From the NCBI GenBank assembly GCA_002282015.1, contig NCIJ01000007.1:1-51289 (forward strand): a DNA stretch of 51,289 bases, written 5' to 3'. The number at the start of each line of letters is the position of its first letter. Position 1 is the stretch's first letter. This DNA is from Sulfuricurvum sp. 17-40-25 (GTDB lineage Bacteria > Campylobacterota > Campylobacteria > Campylobacterales > Sulfurimonadaceae). The notes beneath the pieces are model-generated. The model was not told the DNA's origin, did not search any database, and saw only the letters and a list, made by a program, of their open reading frames with translations. Below, in pieces: positions 35,563 through 44,192 of the stretch. Position numbers and translations under genes: made by a program.

Positions 35563-36200
35563 TAGTGGTGTCCTCCTACAGGTAAATGCGTAAGATTGTT
35601 AAACAATGAATGTCCTTCAGCTCTAAATGATGCTAATGGGTTAAGAGTAACATTACCGCCACCTACATAATAGTGATGAGGATCTGTCCCTTTTTCTGGC
35701 TTACGCACTTGTACATTGCCTTGATGCTCTTGAATGTATTTGCTGATGTTGGACATTGGATCATCCAAGTCTCCAAATATGTTTGCTTCTACCGGACAGG
35801 CAACAACACATGATGGCATCATTGCGCTGGCAATACGGTGTGCACAATAGGTACACTTATCAGCAGTTTGGGTCTGTGGATCAATATAAATTGCTCCATA
35901 TGGACAAGCCATAACACATCCAGCACATCCGATACAACGCTCTTTATCAATATTTACAATACCGTTTTCAATGTAGTGCAATGCACTTACGGGACAGATA
36001 CGTTCACATGGTGCATTCGCACAGTGGTTACAACGAAGTGGTGTAAACGTTCGCTTTGTTTCTGGAAAACTTCCTACATCTACATATTTTACACGAAGAC
36101 GCCATGTACTAAGAGGAACTTCATTCTCCACTTTACATGCGATCTCACAGCCCTTACAACCCATACATAGGCGAAGGTCTACTAAGAACCCTAATTGCAT
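35562..36200 (-). CDS. Four-cluster ferredoxin subunit of the molybdoenzyme
   Basis: 212 residues of the PsrB/DmsB type. Four cysteine groups are visible: CMGCKGCEIACK (12-22), CNHCANAPCERICP (57-69), CIGCAGCVMACP (about 89-99) and CTYCAHRIASAMMPSCVVACP, enough for four [4Fe-4S] clusters. There is no signal peptide, so it would be carried across the membrane with the Tat-exported catalytic subunit. The last 50 residues are His- and Gly-rich and unlike the core family. First gene of the operon; AAGGAG lies 5 bases before the ATG. Confidence 0.92.
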   Translation of the reverse strand: MQLGFLVDLRLCMGCKGCEIACKVENEVPLSTWRLRVKYVDVGSFPETKRTFTPLRCNHCANAPCERICPVSALHYIENGIVNIDKERCIGCAGCVMACPYGAIYIDPQTQTADKCTYCAHRIASAMMPSCVVACPVEANIFGDLDDPMSNISKYIQEHQGNVQVRKPEKGTDPHHYYVGGGNVTLNPLASFRAEGHSLFNNLTHLPVGGHH

Positions 36201-36263
36201 ATACTCTCCTTAAATTCTTATTGCTTTATACAATACTAATTATTTATTGTCGTTATGACGTGC

Positions 36264-36329
36264 TTTACGGCATTACTGCTGGCCTGATAATAACTAATTA
36301 TTGATTAATCGATTATAAATAGCCGTAAA
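36264..36329. repeat. Inverted repeat upstream of the molybdoenzyme operon
   Basis: TTTACGGC (36264-36271) and GCCGTAAA (36322-36329) are exact inverted copies 50 bases apart, in the 224-base gap upstream of the operon. Between them lies an imperfect palindrome near 36300-36313 (ATTGATTAATCGAT). A pair of operator half-sites is possible. I see no gene in this gap. Confidence 0.35.
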
Positions 36330-36424
36330 TTCTCGGCAACTTGTTACATTATGGAACTATGCTGTTTTATTAAGAAACAAATAGGGGGAAAAGAGGAGTT
36401 TTAACGTCATATACCCTAAAGGTA

Positions 36425-37717
36425 TTATGACTCTAGACGACAGCGAATTGAGGCTTCATGGGCTCCTAATCCTTCTGTATTAGCAATGAGGGCGCATGCT
36501 TCACCGATTTCATTGATCGCTTGACGTGAAAATGCAATAATAGAAGATTTCTTCATAAAGTTTTCTACTCCAAGCGGTGAGTAAAAGCGTGCTGTACCCC
36601 CCGTTGGCAACGTATGATTGGGACCAGCTACATAATCACCGATCGCCTCAGGTGTATTTGAACCTAAAAATATCGCACCCGCATGCTTAATAGATGCAAG
36701 TAGTTCAAAAGGATTTGCCGTAACCACCTCAAGATGCTCTGGTGCAATTTGGTTCATCAGGCCAACCGCCTCTTCCATTGTCTTGGTGATAATAATCGCT
36801 GCTCTATCTTCAATCGATTTACGGGCAATCACTTCTCGTGGCAATTTTTTTAACCATGATTCAATCTCAATAGCACATTCATCAGCAAGTGTTTGCGACG
36901 TTGTAATAAGAATTGAGCTTGCCATCTCATCGTGTTCTGCTTGGGATAGCAAATCAATAGCCATATGACGTGCATTGGCTGTCTCATCAGCTAGAATACC
37001 AATTTCACTAGGCCCTGCGATCATATCAATGTTCACTTCCCCAAATACCATCTTTTTAGCCGTAGCCACAAAAATATTTCCAGGACCCGTTATCACGTCC
37101 ACTTTTGGAATTGTTTGCGTTCCATAGGCCATTGCTGCAATCGCGCTTGCCCCACCTACTTTAAACACTTCACTCACTCCGCATAAATGGCAGGCTGCTA
37201 ATAATAAGGCATTGGGTTCATTATCAGGTGTTGGAGTACAAACGATGATTTGTTCTACTCCCGCAACTTGTGCTGGAATAACGTTCATCAACAGTGAGCT
37301 AGGGTATGCTGCTTTTCCACCTGGAATATAGAGTCCTGCACGATCCACTGCCGTCACTTTTTGCCCCAAAATAGTCCCGTTAGCTTCGGTATCAAACCAA
37401 CTGCGAGGAAGTTGCTTCTCGTGATAAGCACGAATGCGATCATAGGCCAAATGCAATGCTGCTTTAAGATTAGGCTCAAGTTCTTCATAGGCTGACTTCA
37501 TATCGGCAGTCTGTATACGAAGTTCAGAACCGTTTTTAGGTGTCCAACGATCGAATTTTTCAATATGCGCTACAAGTGCATCGTCTTGGCTCGTTCGTAT
37601 TTCATCAATCAAACTTTTAACAACTACAGATACGTGTTCCATGTCCATTTTTCCACGATTCAGTAAATCACTGAAAACCGTTTGAAAATTGACGTCACTG
37701 CTTTTGATAATGGTCAT
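36425..37717 (-). CDS. hisD: Histidinol dehydrogenase
   Basis: Zinc enzyme for the last two steps of histidine synthesis, oxidising L-histidinol to histidine with two NAD. The 430 residues show the family order: LYIPGGKAAYPSSLLMNVIPA (cofactor region), DVITGPGNIFVATAKKMV, DMIAGPSEIGILAD, DLLSQAEHDEMASSILIT (zinc/substrate ligands Gln and His) and IAPEHLEVV, with GPNHTLPTGGTAR near the end. Intact. It starts 12 bases after the thioredoxin-like gene in an aroK-trx-hisD transcription unit and is the only his gene in the window. Confidence 0.97.
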   Translation of the reverse strand: MTIIKSSDVNFQTVFSDLLNRGKMDMEHVSVVVKSLIDEIRTSQDDALVAHIEKFDRWTPKNGSELRIQTADMKSAYEELEPNLKAALHLAYDRIRAYHEKQLPRSWFDTEANGTILGQKVTAVDRAGLYIPGGKAAYPSSLLMNVIPAQVAGVEQIIVCTPTPDNEPNALLLAACHLCGVSEVFKVGGASAIAAMAYGTQTIPKVDVITGPGNIFVATAKKMVFGEVNIDMIAGPSEIGILADETANARHMAIDLLSQAEHDEMASSILITTSQTLADECAIEIESWLKKLPREVIARKSIEDRAAIIITKTMEEAVGLMNQIAPEHLEVVTANPFELLASIKHAGAIFLGSNTPEAIGDYVAGPNHTLPTGGTARFYSPLGVENFMKKSSIIAFSRQAINEIGEACALIANTEGLGAHEASIRCRLES

Positions 37718-37729
37718 GCGCTCCCTTTC

Positions 37730-38149
37730 TTATTTTTTTGTTGTTGTTTTTTTATACTCATCACTTACAATATCAAGTGCTTTTAGAAAGACTGTTGAAT
37801 CAACAGCACCCATCAATGGTTCAAATAAAGGTTCTCCATCGCTTTTCAAAAACCAAGTTGCAGGTGTCCCTCCAACGTAAAGATTATTGGGAAAAATAGG
37901 ACTTTCATCCACATATGCAATTGTTGCTATGTATTCCTTGTTAAGTTTTTGAATTACTTTTGGATTACTCAGGGCTGTTGATTCAAATTGAACACAAAAA
38001 TGACAATTATGATTCGAAATAATAAACATCATAGGTTTATTTTGGGCCTTGGATTGTTTAAGTGCCGTTGCATAATCTTTTTCCCATTTGATACCGCTAC
38101 CAAATACAGTGGAAAGTGTTACTAAAAGTACGAATAGTATTTTTGTCAT
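37730..38149 (-). CDS. Periplasmic thioredoxin-like protein (CHFC active site)
   Basis: 139 residues: a signal peptide (MTKILFVLLVTLSTVFGSG) and one thioredoxin fold with the redox pair Cys49-His-Phe-Cys52 and the cis-Pro segment GTPATWFL. It resembles the thioredoxin-related/DsbD-gamma group, acting in periplasmic thiol reduction or protein repair; the CHFC dipeptide does not fix a direction. Its ATG overlaps the aroK stop by 4 bases (ATGA). No partner gene is nearby. Confidence 0.85.
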   Translation of the reverse strand: MTKILFVLLVTLSTVFGSGIKWEKDYATALKQSKAQNKPMMFIISNHNCHFCVQFESTALSNPKVIQKLNKEYIATIAYVDESPIFPNNLYVGGTPATWFLKSDGEPLFEPLMGAVDSTVFLKALDIVSDEYKKTTTKK

Positions 38150-38655
38150 TTTTTTACCTTTTTTATAATCTCTTTTGCAATCGTGTTAACGTCTTTATCA
38201 CTGACATCAATCACAATATCCGCCACTGCCAAATACTGCGGAAGCCTTTCCTCATACAAAGCACGTGCTTTGTCGATATCTTGAAATAAAGGACGTTTCT
38301 TGAGCTTTTTATTCGCATCAGGATGGGCTAAAATACGTTCATAAATACGTTCAAACGGAGCATTTAATAAAACAATGGTTCCTACTTTCTTCATAGCAGG
38401 AACTTTGAAAAATCCGCCACCTGTAGAGATGATAGTCCCCTCTACTTGTTTTTTCAGCCATCGCGCTGTTTTACGCTCCAAGTTTCTAAAGTATTCTTCA
38501 CCTTCTTTGGCAAAGATTTCTTTTACTGAGCGGTTTTCCATACTCTCAATGACGTCATCCGTATCCAACGCCATCATAGCTGTTTGCTGAACCATTGCAC
38601 GAGCAACAGAGCCCTTACCAACTCCCATAAAACCGATTAAAACAATATTTTTCAT
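38146..38655 (-). CDS. aroK: Shikimate kinase
   Basis: 169 residues. It phosphorylates shikimate with ATP in the route to chorismate, the precursor used by mqnE and pabA products. Features are the P-loop GFMGVGKGS, ALDTDDVIE (substrate Asp), EEYFRNLE and ISTGGG. The P-loop is slightly unusual: the Ser/Thr that normally follows the lysine is Gly, with Ser next. No clear ribosome site is seen; a TATAAT lies at 38673-38678. The length is normal. Confidence 0.92.
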   Translation of the reverse strand: MKNIVLIGFMGVGKGSVARAMVQQTAMMALDTDDVIESMENRSVKEIFAKEGEEYFRNLERKTARWLKKQVEGTIISTGGGFFKVPAMKKVGTIVLLNAPFERIYERILAHPDANKKLKKRPLFQDIDKARALYEERLPQYLAVADIVIDVSDKDVNTIAKEIIKKVKK

Positions 38656-38672
38656 GATTTAGGACACTTTAA

Positions 38673-38678
38673 ATTATA
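38673..38678 (-). promoter_or_regulatory. -10 box ahead of aroK
   Basis: CAGTATTATAATTTAAAG on the minus strand holds a perfect TATAAT about 17 bases before the aroK ATG, implying a very short leader. Confidence 0.5.
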
Positions 38679-38731
38679 ATACTGTAATCATAACATGCAT
38701 AAACTTAGGAGTGACTCGTGAATCTTTGGGA

Positions 38732-40102
38732 TTACAGTGCAGTGTAATGATCACCACATCTAGGACTTGTCACAATTCCTTCTAAAGTTTGTATTTTAAC
38801 CGGAAGATTCATCGGACGGCGCATCGAGATCGGATCCACTTTACTAACGCTAAAGTGAAGATGAGGAGCCGTTGTATAGCCTGTATTACCAGAATAGGCG
38901 ATTAACTGACCTTTGGTAACTTTATCTCCAATCTTGACAGCCGTTCCACCCTGTTTTAAATGATAATAATTACCCATCGTTCCATCATCATGTTCTATAA
39001 CAACATAGTTGGCATAGGGACGATATTGAGGACTTGGACCGCCATAGTTATTAGAGACTTCAACCCCTACTACAATCCCATTGCGTGCTGCATAAATAGA
39101 CGTTCCCATCGGTAATGGAAAATCAATAGCGTAGGCAGAGAGTCCTTTATGCGATGTATCGCCATGATACCCTTGAGAAACACGTACTGCAGAACCTTTT
39201 GCAAAAGGAAGTCCGTAAACATACTCATCATTATGTTTTACAAACGGTGATCCACGTACCCAGCCATAGGATGATTTATAATCAACGCTCTGTTTGCTGT
39301 TAATGCGATCAAGGACTAATATCTTCTTTTTACTGTAACCTGTCAATTCGATGCTTAAAGGCAAACGGGTGCCTGTCTTCAAATTCGAAATACTTTCAAC
39401 ATCTAACGTCAAGGTAACACGATAAGGATTCAAGTTTTCTGCCTCAAATTCAATCCCTCCACTGTCACTGGTTTCTGCTGTAATCATGACGCTGTTACGT
39501 GAACCAACTTTTGCTGTTTTTCGTATTTTCTGTGCTTCTGAACGCTTTAAAATGCGTAGATGTTCTTCATAGGCCTGTTCTTGTTCAAGAACAAACTGAA
39601 GACTTTTTTTCTCTAATACTTCTTCATTACACAATACATCAAGACTTTTTATCGAATGTGTCGGAAAATTTTTTTGATAATACGCAATAGCCTCAGCTCG
39701 GATCCTAGGTTGATGCAAAGGTTCTAATTCAATAGAAGTCAAATGCTCAAATCGTTTGTTATCTTCTGTCTGTATCGCATCACTAAGCGACGTACGATAC
39801 AATTGATAAATCACCTCTTCTTGGGATGCCAGTTCTCGTAAGTCTTTGAGATACGTTCGTAAATGTTCTGGCTGTGGTTTTGAGAGTTTTGAGAGTACTT
39901 CTCCTGTGGACAATGTCTCTTTGACTCCGCTGCAAAAACGTTCAATTATTTTTTTTTCAGATGTGGTTAGTGTCTCTATATCCAACTGACGTAATTTTTG
40001 TGCATTGCGCTCAAGAGGCTTTGCCAAGGTGCCATAGGGTAGTGAATCTTGTCCATGCAGTAACAAAATAGCCAATATAATCATCACTACGATTTTTAGC
40101 AA
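38732..40102 (-). CDS. Periplasmic M23-family (LytM) peptidase
   Basis: 456 residues with an N-terminal signal peptide or anchor (LKIVVMIILAILLLHG). A long helical, charged region (about 25-200) comes next, then a beta-rich region, then an M23 domain (about 305-430). Zinc and catalytic residues are in SHKGLSAYAIDFPLPMGT (His and Asp) and APHLHFSV (HxH). This is the layout of peptidoglycan endopeptidases that shape the cell, like the Csd/Pgp proteins of Helicobacter and Campylobacter. It is upstream of aroK in the same direction, with a 76-base gap. Confidence 0.88.
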   Translation of the reverse strand: MLKIVVMIILAILLLHGQDSLPYGTLAKPLERNAQKLRQLDIETLTTSEKKIIERFCSGVKETLSTGEVLSKLSKPQPEHLRTYLKDLRELASQEEVIYQLYRTSLSDAIQTEDNKRFEHLTSIELEPLHQPRIRAEAIAYYQKNFPTHSIKSLDVLCNEEVLEKKSLQFVLEQEQAYEEHLRILKRSEAQKIRKTAKVGSRNSVMITAETSDSGGIEFEAENLNPYRVTLTLDVESISNLKTGTRLPLSIELTGYSKKKILVLDRINSKQSVDYKSSYGWVRGSPFVKHNDEYVYGLPFAKGSAVRVSQGYHGDTSHKGLSAYAIDFPLPMGTSIYAARNGIVVGVEVSNNYGGPSPQYRPYANYVVIEHDDGTMGNYYHLKQGGTAVKIGDKVTKGQLIAYSGNTGYTTAPHLHFSVSKVDPISMRRPMNLPVKIQTLEGIVTSPRCGDHYTAL

Positions 40103-40165
40103 ATATTTCCTTTTTCAATCCTATTTTCTTTCATATTATAGCTAATATGTAAATTTGGGGGTGAA

Positions 40166-40174
40166 TGCTATAAT
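40166..40174 (+). promoter_or_regulatory. Extended -10 promoter of fba
   Basis: AATGCTATAATACTCC contains TATAAT (40169-40174) preceded by TGC, an extended -10, 27 bases before the fba ATG. A T-rich stretch and GGGG follow before the start. Confidence 0.65.
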
Positions 40175-40201
40175 ACTCCATATTTTTTTTTGGGGTAGTT
40201 C

Positions 40202-41281
40202 ATGTCCAAACGTATATTAGAAGTAATTAAACCAGGTGTTGTATTCGGAAAAGATCTCAATACCTTGTTTGCCATTGCAAAAGAAGAAGGGTATGCTCTT
40301 CCAGCTGTTAACGTCGTGGGAACCGACTCTATTAATGCCGTACTTGAGGCTGCAAAACTGGTTAATTCTCCTGTAGTTATTCAGTTCTCAAATGGTGGTG
40401 CAAGCTACTATGCAGGCAAAGGGCTCAGTAACGAGGATGAAAAAGCGGCCATCGTCGGTGCAATCAGTGGTGCGATCCATGTTCACATGATGGCAGAGGC
40501 CTATGGTATTCCAGTAGTACTTCACACCGATCACGCAGCGCGTAACTTTTTACCATGGATCGATGCCCTGCTAGATGCAGGAGAAAAACATTTTAAAGAG
40601 CACGGAAAACCGTTGTTTAGCTCTCACATGCTTGACCTCTCTGAAGAAAGTCTTGAAGAAAACGTTGCTACGTGTGTTGAGTATCTCAAACGTATGTCAA
40701 AAATCGGTATGACGATCGAAATTGAACTAGGTGTAACCGGGGGAGAAGAAGACGGCGTAGACAATACCAATATTGATAACTCACTTCTGTATACTCAACC
40801 CTCAGATGTTGCTTATGCCTATGAGCAACTTATGAAAGTCAGTGAGAACTTTACTATCGCAGCTTCTTTTGGGAATGTTCATGGTGTTTATAAGCCGGGT
40901 AATGTTGTATTAACTCCATCTATTCTTGATAACTCTCAAGCCTACATTCAAGAGAAGTTTAAAACCGCACCTAAACCCGTAAATTTTGTATTTCACGGCG
41001 GATCAGGCTCAAGCTTAGAAGAAATCCGTGAAGCAATCAGCTACGGTGTTATCAAAATGAATATTGATACCGATACCCAATGGGCAACCTGGGAAGGAGT
41101 CAAAGACTATTATGAAAAATACAAAGACTACCTGCAAGGACAAATCGGGAATCCTGAAGGGGATGAAAAACCGAATAAAAAATATTATGATCCAAGAAAA
41201 TGGCTACGTGATGGGCAAAAAACTCTTGTAGCTCGTGTTAAAACTGCATTTAATGATCTCAATGCGATCGATCGTAACTAA
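40202..41281 (+). CDS. fba: Class II fructose-bisphosphate aldolase
   Basis: 359 residues, zinc-dependent type IIA. Metal and catalytic residues are in VVLHTDHAARN (His, Asp, His), VTGGEEDGVDN, FGNVHGVYKPGNV (zinc His) and FVFHGGSGSS. It interconverts fructose-1,6-bisphosphate with two triose phosphates; in an autotroph the main direction is gluconeogenic. Single-gene transcript with its own promoter, facing the PEB4-type isomerase gene. I recall the same pair next to each other in Helicobacter and Campylobacter. Confidence 0.97.
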   Translation: MSKRILEVIKPGVVFGKDLNTLFAIAKEEGYALPAVNVVGTDSINAVLEAAKLVNSPVVIQFSNGGASYYAGKGLSNEDEKAAIVGAISGAIHVHMMAEAYGIPVVLHTDHAARNFLPWIDALLDAGEKHFKEHGKPLFSSHMLDLSEESLEENVATCVEYLKRMSKIGMTIEIELGVTGGEEDGVDNTNIDNSLLYTQPSDVAYAYEQLMKVSENFTIAASFGNVHGVYKPGNVVLTPSILDNSQAYIQEKFKTAPKPVNFVFHGGSGSSLEEIREAISYGVIKMNIDTDTQWATWEGVKDYYEKYKDYLQGQIGNPEGDEKPNKKYYDPRKWLRDGQKTLVARVKTAFNDLNAIDRN

Positions 41282-41299
41282 GAAAAAGTAAGAAGAAAA

Positions 41300-41317
41300 T
41301 TCCCGCGAACGCGGGAA
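41300..41317. terminator. Hairpin between fba and the isomerase gene
   Basis: TTCCCGCG-AA-CGCGGGAA, a perfect 8-bp inverted repeat between two convergent genes. On the minus strand it is followed by TTTTCTTCTTAC, so it should stop leftward transcription best. Its core matches the hairpin after aclA. Confidence 0.65.
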
Positions 41318-41335
41318 ATACAGGTAGAAAATTAT

Positions 41336-42178
41336 TTATTTCGCGTAGGTAATTTTTGCTTTTGCTTTTAGAGAATTCATTTTCTTCTCCATAGACGCTT
41401 TAAACTTATCCATTTTTAAACGCTGCTCTATAAAGTTTTTCACTTCATCAAAACTCATTTTTTGTGCCGGTTTCTTATCTTCGAGATAGATGACATGGTA
41501 TCCGAATTGACTTTGAACCGGTTCAGAAGAAATCGTCCCCTCTCTCATAGAAAATACTGCATCATTAAACGATGGTACCATCTGTCCACGTGGAAAATAA
41601 CCTAAATCACCGCCCTTTGCAGCACTTGGTCCCGTTGATTTTGACTTAGCCTGAGCCGTGAATTCTACCTTTAACTTATCTCCAGAAAGACCTTTCATAC
41701 TTTGAATAACTGCTTCAGCATCCTCTTTTGATTTCATCAAAATATGGCGTGCACGTACTTTTTCTTTGTCTACAAACTCATCAGCATTTGCATCGTAATA
41801 CGATTTTACTTCTTTTGCGTCCACATTAATAGACTCAAATTGTTTTTGCTCCCAGACTTTTGCAGCAAGTTGCATCTTCATACGTTCCATTAAGACTTGC
41901 AACTCATGCTTATATTCTTTGGATTCTAATACACCTGTCTTCTTTGCATCTTCAAAAACAAGCTGCTGAGCAACCATACCTTCTATGATACGCTGACGTA
42001 GTTCATTTTGTTTATCTGCTGGAAGTGAATCAAATCGTCCTTGGGTTCCTTCTGCTAATACTTTATTTACTTCATCCGAAGTAATCGCATCCCCATTAAC
42101 TGTTGCTAAAACTGCTGCACTTGCAACTGAACCGCTCAATAACACGCCTAATACCCAAATTGAAAACTGTCGTTTCAT
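41336..42178 (-). CDS. Periplasmic peptidyl-prolyl isomerase / chaperone (PEB4-like, SurA/parvulin type)
   Basis: 280 residues with a signal peptide ending near ASA. The N-terminal helical chaperone domain starts ATVNGDAITSDEVNKVL. The parvulin domain (about 138-232) has VRARHILMKSKEDAE, GGDLGYFPRGQMVPSFNDAVFSM and SQFGYHVIYLEDK. It helps outer-membrane proteins fold. The sequence resembles C. jejuni PEB4 (Cj0596) and HP0175. AAGGA lies before the ATG and TATAAT at 42224-42229. Confidence 0.92.
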   Translation of the reverse strand: MKRQFSIWVLGVLLSGSVASAAVLATVNGDAITSDEVNKVLAEGTQGRFDSLPADKQNELRQRIIEGMVAQQLVFEDAKKTGVLESKEYKHELQVLMERMKMQLAAKVWEQKQFESINVDAKEVKSYYDANADEFVDKEKVRARHILMKSKEDAEAVIQSMKGLSGDKLKVEFTAQAKSKSTGPSAAKGGDLGYFPRGQMVPSFNDAVFSMREGTISSEPVQSQFGYHVIYLEDKKPAQKMSFDEVKNFIEQRLKMDKFKASMEKKMNSLKAKAKITYAK

Positions 42179-42223
42179 TGTTGTCCTTATTTTGTCTTTA
42201 TCTCAAGATTTTTTAATAGCCGA

Positions 42224-42229
42224 ATTATA
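42224..42229 (-). promoter_or_regulatory. -10 box of the PEB4-like gene
   Basis: GTATTATAATTCGG on the minus strand contains TATAAT about 45 bases before the ATG at 42178. Confidence 0.55.
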
Positions 42230-42267
42230 ATACAAATAAAAGAATATCACATACAAATTAATCAACA

Positions 42268-44181
42268 TTAAACGTGTTTAGTACTCTTACTTTCCTGTGC
42301 TATCTTTAAATAGCGTTCTATCGTTTGCAATAAGAAGTTTTTATCGATTGGTTTGGCAAGGTGTGCATCCAAACCAGCCCCAATAATTCGTTCTCTATCG
42401 CCAATAAGAGCATGTGCTGTTAGCGCAATTACTGGGGTGAATCCACGATTGTCACGCTTGTTTATCTCTTTAATGAGACGATTGGCCGTTAATCCGTCCA
42501 TTATCGGCATATCGATGTCCATTAGGACTAAATCATAAGGCTCTAACAAATAGGCATCAACCGCTTTTTGTCCATTGTCAACCGCTGTGACTTGGAAATT
42601 TTGTTGCTGTAAAATAGTTTCCAAGAGTCGAAGGTTAATGAGATTGTCTTCTGCCACTAAAATATTAATCGGTGTCTCTCTAGGAATAAAGGGAATATCC
42701 ACACTCGTATTAATGTACTCTTTTGGCATTGTATTCCATACAACTGAGAGTGTTTTGTGCAATGAACTTGGTAATAATGGAAGTGTAATGACGGATTTTA
42801 CAACTTCCAATAAAAGATCCGCTTTCTCACCGTATTCCAATTCTATTATAGGAACAATTTCCAGTGCAGGATAGGTCATTTTCAGGGATTCTATTTGTGA
42901 ATTAGAGATATGAGGTGTATCCATAAAAAGTATAGTAGAGTCAAACAGGACTCGATTAACCAGCGTAGTTATCGGTGTAATCTCAACATTAAAAAGATCC
43001 AAATATTTATGCAATAATGCACTCTGGGCTGATGCCAGATCTTGCGAATACAAAGCAGCGCGTGTCCCCTCAATAAATTCAAAACTTCCGGCTTCACTGA
43101 CTTTATGCCTAATTCTAAATGAGAATCGTGATCCGACTCCTTCTTGAGAGGCTAACATCAAATGAGAATTCATCATATCTACATATTTGTGACTGAGACT
43201 TAGACCAATGCCTAATCCATCTTTTCCACGCCGCTGATTTTCCCATGCAGAAGCAAAAGGGCGCAACAATGTCTTACTGTGTTCGGCATCAATACCAATA
43301 CCTGTATCACTAACGGCATATTCGACTTCAATGCTGCGATTTTCCTTTTTGACAACAATAATCTCCACGAGGATTTGTCCATTGATATCCGTAAATTTAA
43401 TGGCATTTTGAATCAAATTTCGTAAAATTGTCAAAATTTTATCCTGATCACCGGTTATTGTTTTAGGTAATCTAGGATCAATTAAAAACATAAGCTGAAT
43501 CTCTTTAGTCTCTGCCAACTCTTTAAACTGTACTGAAAAAGTTTCAAAAACTTCTACCGGAGCAAACACTTGAAATGCTGCGTGAATGTTTCCACTCTCT
43601 ACTTGCATGAGTTCTAGAAGATTTTCGATATTACGCATCATCGAGGAAGCACTTTTACTGACCATATCCACATACTCTTGCTGCCAAGAGCTTAAATGCG
43701 TCCCTTTTAGCAAATCAGTAAATCCGATAATAGCATTCATCGGCGTTCTAAATTCATGAGACATACTCGTCAAAAATTTCTTTTTAAACTGGTCAAAATA
43801 ACGTTCTGCAGCACGTGCACGTTCTATAATGGACGTATCTTTCAATACAATCGCTACGATTGGAACATCACCTAACAAAATTACTTCCGAACGAATTGCG
43901 ATATCGTATTCTTTTCCTTGTGCCGTTAGTTTTCCACGATATTCACCCGATTGCGACAATAAGAAAGAGAGTTCTATCCCCTGTGGTTTTAGCCATTCTT
44001 CGATGGAAGAAATCGCAACTGCACCTTCTTCTCCAAAAAGTGATAATAAGGATTTGTTTACCCCAAGAATCTCACCTGAAAGATACGTGTATAAAAAAGG
44101 ATCACTGTGCAAGTTTGCACATGAAGTCAACATTCCTGTAGAGGAAAGAAATTTTTCTTTAAATAGATCCGTGTAATCCAT
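42268..44181 (-). CDS. Hybrid sensor histidine kinase / response regulator (copy 1)
   Basis: 637 residues, no membrane helices. Order: a PAS-like N-terminal domain (about 15-125), HisKA with SMSHEFRTPMNAIIGF (phospho-His142), HATPase_c (about 245-365, including DTGIGI and GLGIGLSLS), a receiver-like domain without a usable Asp (about 370-490), and a true receiver at the C-terminus with LVLMDIDMPIMDG and a conserved Lys in HLAKPID. A cytosolic phosphorelay kinase whose signal and output are unknown. AGGA precedes the ATG. It follows its paralogue after 11 bases. Confidence 0.9.
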   Translation of the reverse strand: MDYTDLFKEKFLSSTGMLTSCANLHSDPFLYTYLSGEILGVNKSLLSLFGEEGAVAISSIEEWLKPQGIELSFLLSQSGEYRGKLTAQGKEYDIAIRSEVILLGDVPIVAIVLKDTSIIERARAAERYFDQFKKKFLTSMSHEFRTPMNAIIGFTDLLKGTHLSSWQQEYVDMVSKSASSMMRNIENLLELMQVESGNIHAAFQVFAPVEVFETFSVQFKELAETKEIQLMFLIDPRLPKTITGDQDKILTILRNLIQNAIKFTDINGQILVEIIVVKKENRSIEVEYAVSDTGIGIDAEHSKTLLRPFASAWENQRRGKDGLGIGLSLSHKYVDMMNSHLMLASQEGVGSRFSFRIRHKVSEAGSFEFIEGTRAALYSQDLASAQSALLHKYLDLFNVEITPITTLVNRVLFDSTILFMDTPHISNSQIESLKMTYPALEIVPIIELEYGEKADLLLEVVKSVITLPLLPSSLHKTLSVVWNTMPKEYINTSVDIPFIPRETPINILVAEDNLINLRLLETILQQQNFQVTAVDNGQKAVDAYLLEPYDLVLMDIDMPIMDGLTANRLIKEINKRDNRGFTPVIALTAHALIGDRERIIGAGLDAHLAKPIDKNFLLQTIERYLKIAQESKSTKHV

Positions 44182-44192
44182 TGCTGTTTATC

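Noticed and set aside
36260-36320. Sigma-54 promoter or FNR box upstream of the molybdoenzyme operon
   Set aside because: The GG...GC spacing is 11 instead of 10, and the TTGAT half-site lacks a correctly spaced ATCAA partner.
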